From positions 124,001 through 188,000 of the forward strand of contig CBFFRP010000363.1 of assembly GCA_965644295.1 (NCBI GenBank): a DNA stretch of 64,000 nt. Reading direction: 5' to 3'. The translations under genes were made by a program, and so were the position numbers. The notes under the pieces are model-generated. The model worked only from the letters and a program-made list of their open reading frames with translations, searched no databases and was not told where the DNA came from. This DNA is from Paraphysomonas bandaiensis. Taxonomy: Eukaryota; Chrysophyceae. Below, piece after piece: positions 55,501 to 64,000 of this stretch (positions are counted from its first letter, which is position 1; each line of letters opens with the position of its first letter).

Positions 55501-58385
55501 CGAAGATGCCCAAGGTGTAACTCCCTTTTCAGAGTGGGTGCGTAGCGGTAATGTCGATGTGCTATCCGCCGTGTTCCACTTTACGCGAGAGAATTTTGAT
55601 CCCATTGTTGCTGGAACTGCAGGCCGCTCGTATTCTTTAGTAGAATTGGTAAATTCCCGACATTGGATGGACGGATCCACTGCTCTGTGGCAAGCGATAT
55701 CAGGAGGTCATATACGGACGCTGTCCCTACTACTAAATGAGGGTGGAGCAGATGTAAATGTGCGCGATTTTAATTGGAACACACCGTTAGTACATTGTGC
55801 CAGCGTTTTCGTGGAGTGCACACGAGATAACCCTTCTGGGGTCATTGAGACGAGTGCTCTCTATCACCACTGTGTTGTGGTCCTCCTAAATGCTGGCGCG
55901 GATGTTAATGCCAGGAACATCAAGGGAAAGAGTTGTCTACATATCCTGGCTAATATTGATCCCATTTCTGTGAACTCGACACTTTTATCTGAACCAACTT
56001 TCAATGTGCTATTTGAGGCGGGAGCAGATCTACAAGCCACTTCATACGCAGGATATACCCCTTTGCACTATGCAGCTATGAAAGGTAACTGGCGACTCTT
56101 AAAGCTTTTGTTGGATCCAAGTGTCAGAAAAGTATCAGAAAATATAAAAGACTCCACAAGAATGAAAGGCTCGGATTTCCAACGAGTAGATCCGAATTAT
56201 CGCGGTCCTGATGGGAAAACCGCGCTTGATTTCGTACAGGATGCGCTGATGATGGAAGACTCAGATAAAGACGCACTGGGTAAGTGTGTTGACGTACTTT
56301 TAGGCAGTGGTGCCTACAAGCGCATTCATATGTCGCTACCAGTCGAGCGAGACAGTGTTGATATGAAGTTCATGAGCAGTGGGAAAACAGGGAACTACAT
56401 GATGAAGGCTGGTACGGTGGAGCGGGTGGTGGAGAGACTGACGGCATACCCAAGGGTAATGACCGCTGGTGCTGAAGACGATCGTCTGTGCTTCTTATTG
56501 CAGTTTGATAAGAGCACTACTCGTCTTGATCTGATATCGACATTTCTATCTCGATTACGGTCCATCATAAATTCCGCTTACCAAAGCCCTTCAGAGGAGG
56601 ATGCAGCTTTCCTAAATAAATTTATCGAGGTGGTGAGTTTCTATGCGCAGTGGTTCTCAATACGACCAGATGTTCTGGAACTTTCGCCCAATATTGCTCC
56701 TGACCCTACAACCAGCAGCACCCTACTAGAAAATAGGAACTTCTTTGGACAGTTCCTTGATATTGGGAACATTTTGTTGTCTGTTGTGAGATCAGACTTG
56801 ATTTCTATTGACTTTAGCGTAAGTGACATCGTTGTGAAGCCCCGATCGTCAGATATTGATCAATTATCTCAGTATCTAGCGGATCTATCTGCTCTCCTTG
56901 AAAGTGGACTCGTGAATGTCGATAGGTGCCGATTCCAGGAAAACTTACAATCCATTTTGCATGTGATAAAATATTTGTTCAGCATAGATAATAGACATAG
57001 AGATGGAGAGGACGTGACGAGTGTTGTTTACTGTCATAGTGTTGGCGAGAAATTTGCCGTAGATTCTGTAGTCAGCTCACAGGCACCCAGTGTAGATTCA
57101 ATGCTCTCCCGTCCGTCCCTTTCTTACGCCCCGGACCTCATGAAGTCAATTGGAGAACTCGATGATGACCTTGTGTCTAGCGCGATGGCTGGGATCACAT
57201 ACTACAGCTTACGCAACATGGTTGAAGCCTATTTTTCTCGACAGCCGGGCACCGGCTACGCCACAACCGCATCCAGAGTAACGACACAGGAGGACAGTGG
57301 TGTTGGCACCAATTTAATGTGGGGACTGGCGCCCACCCAAATGGCGCAGCAACTGACTCTAGTCATGCATGCACTTCTTTGTTTCATCCCACCGTCGGAA
57401 TTTTTAAATGGTCAATTTCGAAATCCGTCTTTAAGTCCTAATTTTACAGTTCTAAAACAAGCTTCCAACAGAATTATATTTACTCTCGCATCGGAAATTC
57501 TTAGTCATAATAGTGAATCTGCAAGAGCCCATGTTATCTTGTATCTGATTCATACTGCAGAATGTTGTTATCACGTTCGAAACCTTGAGAGTGTCGTCAC
57601 CATTGTCACTTGTCTAGAGATGACTGCGATATATCGCTTGAAACGCACTTGGAGAAGAGTGGAAGAAGCGTCCCCCGGGAAATGGCTGCACTTGAAATCT
57701 TTAGTAGGGACGGGGGGTAGGGCGCTGGATGGTGTCCTACGGAAATTAGAAAGTCCATCTGTCCCAACTATAGGAAATATACTACGACATCTAGTCAACC
57801 TCTTCGAAGAGCCATCTTATATATTTCCGGATACCTCTCACGTTTATCGACAAAAGAGTTTTCGGGCAAACCTGAAAACCAGCGAATCATTAACAAATGT
57901 TACTGCACCAACTGAACGTTCGATATTATCCGTGGATGATGTAGAAAAACCCTCTGACCAACAGACACTCGTGGCTGTGACGTCGCCCGCGCAGGCTGTT
58001 GTGGAAGACGCACATAATGAAGCCCTTATAAACTTTCACAAGTTTAGGAAGATAGGGAAGGTTTGTCATTTTAGTTGCTGTCTACCGTCCATAATACCTG
58101 ATATTGTAGCTTGTGAAGACGGTTTACTTATCCACAGTCACACTCTACCCCTTTGAGTGCGACTTCAATGTTATCAACAGGTTTTTCCCTCCAGCTGGTA
58201 CCTCTGGTGAGATTGGATCGCGAAAGACGTACGACTCTGAAGAAGAGTGTTATAACAGATCGCTGATTCTGGAAGAAAAGGAGTCGAAAGAAGGCTCATG
58301 TAAAGGAACAGGCTTACAAAAACCGAAAGCAGGAACCTCACGTTTATCTCATAAACTGCAACGGTATCAGTCTAGTCGTTTTTGA
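52553..58385 (+). CDS. Ras guanine-nucleotide exchange factor with PH domain and ankyrin repeats
   Basis: Six exons (52553–52860, 52906–54928, 54972–55187, 55243–55429, 55488–58060, 58110–58385) total 5583 nt, 1860 residues, all in frame. A PH domain starts near residue 446 (WSGYLEKKGGRGLRSTWKRR). It is split by a long Ser/Pro/Arg-rich insert before its second part (RVFYLRMDGKFGVRDG...). Ankyrin repeats follow at about 820–1120 (DDHGNTALHILLQ, LLEAGARVDITNCDDRTPLH, LLNAGADVNARNIKGKSCLH, AGYTPLHYAAMKGNWRLLKL). The C-terminal CDC25-type RasGEF domain begins near 1528 (PTQMAQQLTLVMHALLCFIP) and includes RLKRTWRRVEEA and PSVPTIGNILRHLVNLFEEP. A helical region before it may be the RasGEF N-domain. 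It should load GTP onto a Ras-like GTPase at a phosphoinositide-containing membrane. Confidence 0.85.
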
Positions 58386-59211
58386 CTGGATAAAACAACC
58401 GGTATACTTCACGAATCATGTAGTGTTATTGTGTGAATTGTTGTTCTCTTTCTTAGCTAAACGTCGTGGGCAACTAACATGTTTTGTTTTCTGTGGAATT
58501 TCTTTTTGTTAAATGCGTACGAAGTTACAACTATGCTTCTAAAATTAAACTTATTGATGTTAATAAGACTTCTCTCGAAAATTATCATGTAATTAATTGC
58601 AATTACGGTATGATTAAAACAAACGCAGTATACATTCGACAAAAATGAAAATATGTTTTTCTGATCGTACGAATAACTTGTGTGACGTATAGAAAATAGA
58701 AAGCGTTGAGTTCTGCTGTATTGATAGGATATCAGAGTTAAGGGCTGACTCTTAAACGCCAAATGTAAGAAGTGCTGCTGCTACTGCTGCATTTGGAAGC
58801 CATAAAGCTAGCAAGAAGTTACGACGACAACTTGGCCCCCAGTATCGATCGACCAAGCACATGTTCAGTATAACCAACGTTGTGGAGCGTTTGTTCAGCT
58901 ACGTACTAGTAGGGTGACACATACCATTGAAACAGGGCACAAAGGAGTAAAGTGAACATGTAGTATGTCTATAATCCGTAGTCTTCATAATTCATAAACA
59001 TAATATAGTGTATAAGTTTCAGAAACACTATGGTGCAGTTATGCAGTCACATCAAATAAGCAAAGTAGCTACCAATCAGTGGGACGAAGCAACTGGTTCA
59101 AATTACGCGCTAGAGAAGAGGAAACATGAAACACGCATGGTATATATCTACCAGCAGCTAAATGCGACTTATCCTTCATATTTCTTACCTACGAAGTCCG
59201 ACTTTCACCTT
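58386..59211. other. Intergenic between convergent genes
   Basis: At about 58700–58770, GATATCAGAGTTAAGGGC and TGACTCTTAAACGCC resemble inner blocks of dispersed repeat family 1. No gene is supported. Confidence 0.45.
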
Positions 59212-60223
59212 TTAAGACTTAGACCTGGAGCGAGAAGGAGAACGGCGAGAGTCATTCTTATCATCTCCATTAACCTCTGCACCAGAGTTACTGCGATCCC
59301 TGATGTCTCTCTCCGGCACGGGCGAGTGGGATGGAGAGCGTCTTCTTCGAGTGTCCGGAGACGGAGAACGGCGCCGTGTATCAGGAGAAGGAGACCTCCT
59401 TCGACGAGAGTCTCTGTCACGGCTGCGGGATCGGTCTCTGTGATCCCTTCCTCGGGAACGCGAACGAGAACGGTCCCTTCCTCTGCGTGGGGGACGGGAG
59501 ACCTTCTGCCAGCTGTCAGATCGCTCATTACCATCAGTCTCATCGCGCTCAATGCGAATGTAACTTCCCATAATTTTGGTATCATCGTAGAGCTCAATAG
59601 CCCGGCCTACATCACCAGCCTCAGCGAACTCAGCAACAGCAGTGCCGCGTCCTCTGAGGTCGACATATACAGGCTCTGTGTCTCGTCTGAGCATATCTTT
59701 GAGCTCCTTCCATGAAGCATTATCAGGTAAACCAGTGATCTTAATACGATGAGGAGTACGCTGAGGAGGTCCTCTAGGGTTCCTGTCTCTCCCCCCTCGG
59801 TCTCTATCGCCCCCTCTGTCTCTGTCTCTGTCACGAGCTCCTCCTCGACGGCTGATCTCAGCTCGTATCCTCTTGTTCAGAATATAACGACCGTCCATGT
59901 CACGCACTGCATCCTCTGCATCTCTTCTGTCTTCAAACTCCACAAATGCAAACCCTGCTTGACAATCACAAGAGTGTCTCTCCACACACACATATATATA
60001 CATATATATATATATACATACATCAGCCACACTATCACTGTAACACTACATTGTATTCTCTAGTGTATTTTAATACATACACATATACATGAATAGTTTT
60101 TTTTTTACCTGGCGGTTTACGTGCAATCCACACGTCGCGTAGTCTGCCGTAGCGGTCAAATTCACGCCGAAGATCACCGGAGTTTGCATCAAAATCAAGA
60201 TTACCGACGTAGACAGTGGACAT
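59212..60223 (-). CDS. SRSF1-like SR splicing factor
   Basis: Exons 60223–60109 and 59954–59212 join to 285 residues, ending in TAA. RRM1 starts at residue 3 ([11 protein letters not shown]2) and its RNP1 GFAFVEFED lies just after the intron. A Gly/Arg/Asp linker ([15 protein letters not shown]) follows. RRM2 (HRIKITGLP) contains SWKELKD, matching the SWQDLKD heptapeptide typical of SRSF1-type pseudo-RRMs. The tail is an RS domain with [17 protein letters not shown] and repeated RRRSPSPDT. It should bind exonic RNA and promote splice-site choice, fitting this intron-rich genome. The 154-nt intron with a TATACA run is longer than most here and interrupts RRM1; intron retention would truncate the protein, a possible autoregulation point. 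Confidence 0.9.
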
Positions 60224-61625
60224 CTTGATGGATATGTTTGAGGCCTAGAGTGGAGGTATGAGATGTGGTGTTAGTCTGTATGAACACCTATGCCTCGATG
60301 CAGTGCTATGCTGCACTGTATTGATACCGAGATGTGTGTGTGTATGCCGTATGATGCAGCACTCTGCTGTGTGTACAGCTGCAGCATGTGTATCATACAC
60401 TATACACGTATATCGCATACATACCGTACGACTGCAGCATGCATGTATCACAATGTACGTCCATCCATCCACTGGCTATATTAGATACTACACACTACAT
60501 CGTTATACCATGCATGGTATACGGTACCATATCTACAGCTATATACAGAGCTGTATATGACGTATTCTAATGTGTGTATTTTACAAGCAGCAGCAGCAGC
60601 AGTGACTCGATGCACCATATATACAGCAGTATACCGTATACTATATCTAGATATGGAGCTACAGCAGGATGTGGTGAGATAGATATGAGATACTCGGCCT
60701 ATCAGACGACACGTGCATTGAGATCGACGAGTATGTGAGTATATGAACAGATTTGCGCTTATTGTACCCACCTATTTACCATCTTGGTTGACTGGACCAT
60801 ATAGACAGAGCCACCCTATTCGCCTCACCCGTGTTCATCTTCACAATGATTGCGCGGGGATTCTCATATGTGTACTATATAGGCCTTGAAAGGGATTGGC
60901 TTAACCCCAGAATGTGTGGGGTCTCTCGTAGTCATGTATGGACCTTGCAAGGATAGTGTTGATCTAGTTGGACCTTGCTTGGCGCCACACATAAAGAATA
61001 CCCCGGGATTCTAATAAAGACCTATGCATTGCTTAGTTTAATCAACACTGCAGTGGACGCCCTCTGAATAAGGCAACGTTTGGACTGTACATATTCTGTT
61101 GTTAAGAATTAATTTGCACCCAGTTGTAAGTCCTATGAGTGTGCTATGATATATGATAGAGAATGAATCAAATTGATTTCAATTCGTATATGTATAATCA
61201 TGCTTTAGTAATCATAACGTTAATTGTAATAACTAAAGTCCACCCAAAAAATTTTGGCTTAACATGTCTCCTGCTTAACAAAACAATCTTCAGCAAGTTC
61301 CTTCGATGTGATATATAATATATATTAAATACATACATATATGCACACATACATATATACATATATACACACATATACCGCAGTATTTCAATATCGAACG
61401 GAACCACAACAATAGCTACGTTATTCCTGTTCTTATTATTCCCCTTTGATTAGTAACGATTTCTAAGTGGTAAACTAATACATATTACTGCAGTGTCAAT
61501 CAAAGAGCTTATGAGATCGCATTTTACATTATATCCACGATTAAAAAACTTGCGATGAACGAATATTGGTATTATTTTTTATATAATTTTTTTGAACAAA
61601 GCAGCCCATTTACCAAACAATTTAA
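60224..61625. other. Intergenic; palindrome-rich region upstream of SR gene
   Basis: 60240–60660 is full of short palindromes and TGTATA/GTATAC elements (GCATGGTATACGGTACC at about 60510, GTATACCGTATAC at about 60630, ATCTAGATATGG at about 60645) plus a CAG run (60584–60601). The rest to 61625 is AT-rich, with an ATATGTATG-like run at about 61320–61380. No gene is supported. Confidence 0.45.
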
Positions 61626-63770
61626 TTAGTCAAGAAGCCGCTTTTCCAAATCCTTATTTTCATCTTCTGCACGAACCCCAGAATACTCTTCAGTACGAGG
61701 GCGCATGAAATACAGAGTGACCACAATTAGCAGCGCCGCAAACAATGCCGCAGCAAGCGACAAGATAGATATCTGCGCCTTGTTCGACATGAGAGAAGAA
61801 GAGCAAGATGATTTCGAACTCTCTGCTGACGCCAGTCGATCCAAAGTAGATTCGATGACCCGATCATATAAACTTGAAACCATTGCAGTGGTCACTTCTG
61901 CATCAATGGAAGTATGAGGGAAACCCCAAAATGCTTCTCTATAGTCTGGATCCTGGACAGTAAACTGTACTGGCCGAGAAGGAAGTTTTTGACTATACCA
62001 CGTAGCCCAGCCAAATTGCCATCTTTGATTAGTGGCGAATTTGGGGAAGGTAGTGTTAGACCACTCTGCGATGTTCGCTAAGTAGTCTGGGTTGCAAACG
62101 AAGCCCCCAGCGAATGAAGATACGTCCATTCCCTCATCCCATATGCCTCCTGCACCCACAAAAGTAGCAGTACCGTCTTCCTGTGGAATTTTCGTAAACG
62201 ATGCGCATGTGCTACCACAGGTCCCATCTGTGAGGATGATAAGCTTCTCTGGTGGCACAAATTTCGCAGGACGGAAGCCATTTGATGGCATTGCCTCTGC
62301 TTCTCTGCAGTCAAGTGAAAATATATTTGTACGCCAATTTGTTACTCCTCCCTGGGTTACATTTCTTCCTGGGTAATAATATGCCCTACCGTCAGGGAAT
62401 GACTCCTGAGTATCTCTGTCCAAAATTTGTTCGACATCTCCGGCGTAGGGATACGGGTCAGGGGCATTAACCACGTCGATATACCTGTCCATTAGAGGAG
62501 AGTGTGGAAGATCATATCGCATCTGGACTTTAGTGTGGTCATTTTCATACTCCTCAACAAGCAGTTCAATGAGCCTCAGACCAAGGCATACATACCCTCC
62601 TCCATTTTGCATTACATCTACTACAATCATGTCGAAGTCCACCGACAAGCAAGTCTCAACATCATCCAAGAAGCCTTCCCAAGCATCTAAATAGTCTTCT
62701 CCTGGAGGAGAGAAACTAGCCACTTTCATGACTAATACTTTAGAGACGTCAGCGTCCTTCGCAGAACTCCCGGTGACACTTTGCACGAAGCAACTGACAT
62801 AATACGGTGAGTCAGGGGGGAGGATTTCCTCTCTATCAGGTCGTGATTCATGCAAACGGGTAGTTAGAGTAGGAGCAGGTTCGTGCACGGAGCGATGCAT
62901 CGGGTCAGTCACAGAGGAAGACTGCTTCAGTTGTGGAGCGGCAACCTCTTCGACATCCACTGCCGCACACAACGTTGTGTTGGCAAGCCCTGTAGTGTAG
63001 GAAGCCAGCCATGGTATAGTGTGAACTGATCCATCCGATAGAGTCAACTGTAAATCCTCTACGGGAAGTACTCCCACTGATATAGCACTACGATATAAGT
63101 AGGATCTGATTGCAGCGTTGAATCGAATTCCCCTGTTGTTACTTCTAGTCTCATGGGTGTCTCCCCACCCGGATACTTCCGTAGTAAATTCCAAACCGTT
63201 GAGTAAAGTTACTTGCTGGTCAATAAGAACATCAATATCAATCTCTGGATAGACTGCAGCATATGTGTCTGTATACAAATTCCGCATAAGATAGACCACT
63301 GGTTCATTGTCTAAAGTTTCCTCTGAGTTGTCGTCTTCGACGCGCATGTCGAATGCAAAAGGCTGAATAAATATCGCATTGTAGCAGGCAGGCTTCTGAT
63401 AACGAGTGTGAGCATCAATTGTCCTCTGAAAGATACTCTGTAGATGCTCCTGAAAGTCGATATCTGTAGCAAAGCCCCCAGCATTGACGATATCTTGAGT
63501 AGCAGACAGCTCGCCCTGGATGTCCATAGATATGGAGTAGGGGGGACCTGTAGCATGATACAACGCATCAAATCCAAAGTTCTCGAGAGACTGAGACAAG
63601 ACATCTAGAGTAGTATTCGCCCACTCCTCATTGAAAGGAATGGAATAGAGACAGTCGAGAGCATCCTCTGCAGTGGCGTAACAAGTCTCACCTACTGCAC
63701 AGGAGAGACTGCACTCCTGTCCATACACTGCAGATAAAAACCAAGCCAATATGATGTACAGGAAACGCAT
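61626..63770 (-). CDS. Membrane-anchored S41-family (tail-protease-like) peptidase homologue
   Basis: Single exon, 714 residues from ATG at 63770. An ATG further upstream would place the signal peptide internally and was rejected. Residues 1–17 (MRFLYIILAWFLSAVYG) form a clear signal peptide, followed by a Cys-rich start (QECSLSCAVGETC). The C-terminal half has the S41 pattern: FDMIVVDVMQNGGG (substrate-strand motif) and LTDGTCGSTCASFTK, where the Ser after CG is the expected nucleophile, followed by GTATFVGAGG. A single TM helix (ISILSLAAALFAALLIVVTL) near the C-terminus leaves a short charged cytosolic tail, giving a type I protein on the surface or in the endomembrane system. Similar secreted S41-like proteins occur in fungi and several protists. 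Many NxT/NxS sites fit glycosylation. Substrate unknown. Confidence 0.85.
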   Translation of the reverse strand: MRFLYIILAWFLSAVYGQECSLSCAVGETCYATAEDALDCLYSIPFNEEWANTTLDVLSQSLENFGFDALYHATGPPYSISMDIQGELSATQDIVNAGGFATDIDFQEHLQSIFQRTIDAHTRYQKPACYNAIFIQPFAFDMRVEDDNSEETLDNEPVVYLMRNLYTDTYAAVYPEIDIDVLIDQQVTLLNGLEFTTEVSGWGDTHETRSNNRGIRFNAAIRSYLYRSAISVGVLPVEDLQLTLSDGSVHTIPWLASYTTGLANTTLCAAVDVEEVAAPQLKQSSSVTDPMHRSVHEPAPTLTTRLHESRPDREEILPPDSPYYVSCFVQSVTGSSAKDADVSKVLVMKVASFSPPGEDYLDAWEGFLDDVETCLSVDFDMIVVDVMQNGGGYVCLGLRLIELLVEEYENDHTKVQMRYDLPHSPLMDRYIDVVNAPDPYPYAGDVEQILDRDTQESFPDGRAYYYPGRNVTQGGVTNWRTNIFSLDCREAEAMPSNGFRPAKFVPPEKLIILTDGTCGSTCASFTKIPQEDGTATFVGAGGIWDEGMDVSSFAGGFVCNPDYLANIAEWSNTTFPKFATNQRWQFGWATWYSQKLPSRPVQFTVQDPDYREAFWGFPHTSIDAEVTTAMVSSLYDRVIESTLDRLASAESSKSSCSSSLMSNKAQISILSLAAALFAALLIVVTLYFMRPRTEEYSGVRAEDENKDLEKRLLD

Positions 63771-64000
63771 CTTATTGGATTTTAATGGACACCATAGATT
63801 AGAGTAGGAGGTGATACATACATATATACGTGATCTATCAGCGCCGCGATACCATACCACTGTGTATACATGTGTGTCCATCCATACAAACATCATGTAT
63901 CGTAGATATATATACTATATCCTATATATTGTATTCCACGGTATACCACGTATATGATGCCCTTGTGAGATCTGCTGCTGGTGATGCCAGTCGGTCATTC
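63771..64000 (-). promoter_or_regulatory. Upstream region of S41-homologue gene
   Basis: Contains TATATATACTATATCCTATA (about 63907–63926) and GGTATACC (about 63940), the same palindrome class seen before other start codons in this window. Confidence 0.4.

Noticed and set aside
1-64000. tRNA, rRNA and CRISPR features
   Set aside because: No cloverleaf with an A and B box, no rRNA-like conserved stretch and no regularly spaced repeats were recognised by eye; a covariance-model scan would be needed to exclude tRNAs fully.

Overview
This window is nuclear DNA of a unicellular eukaryote. Almost every gene is interrupted by short GT–AG introns of about 45–60 nt (a few reach about 110–195 nt), genes lie on both strands without operon structure, and intergenic DNA is AT-rich and loaded with transposon debris. 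All three standard stop codons end genes, so the standard code applies. I cannot fix the lineage; gene content (IP3 receptor, EF-hand two-pore channels, class I phosphodiesterase, RasGEF, SR protein) suits a free-living or host-associated protist rather than a fungus or plant. All multi-exon models were assembled by hand from splice sites; every junction listed keeps the frame.

Layout. 1–782 is the 3' end of an unknown gene. 1726–5784 (-) is a DDX60/SKI2-like helicase. 6346–8547 (+) is a PPP-like metallophosphoesterase. 8801–10968 (-) is a RluA-type pseudouridine synthase with a C2H2 zinc finger, diverging from 11232–21562 (+), a 22-exon, about 3020-residue IP3-receptor homologue. 21563–25554 holds dispersed repeats and a dead non-LTR retrotransposon. 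25555–37172 is a large inverted duplication: two near-identical arms of about 3.5 kb, each with an 842-residue four-pore, EF-hand channel gene, facing outward from a 4.7 kb spacer that carries a pogo-like transposase gene. 37173–46069 is a transposon and repeat zone with a deleted hAT element (perfect TIRs and 8-bp target duplication), a 0.6 kb CATA microsatellite, a four-TM protein gene and a deleted Ty1/copia element with intact LTRs. 46070–48832 (+) encodes a phosphodiesterase fused to a voltage-sensor-like membrane domain. 50871–51899 (-) is a new four-repeat protein, 52553–58385 (+) a PH–ankyrin–RasGEF protein, 59212–60223 (-) an SRSF1-like splicing factor and 61626–63770 (-) a membrane-anchored S41-family protease homologue.

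Working together. Five loci concern membrane excitability and second messengers: an intracellular Ca2+ release channel, two copies of a Ca2+-binding cation channel, a cyclic-nucleotide phosphodiesterase with an S4-type sensor, and a RasGEF. The most novel candidates are the voltage-sensor phosphodiesterase and the four-pore EF-hand channel. The receptor also lacks hallmark residues in its ligand loop, selectivity filter and zinc finger. A functional link between these genes is inference only.
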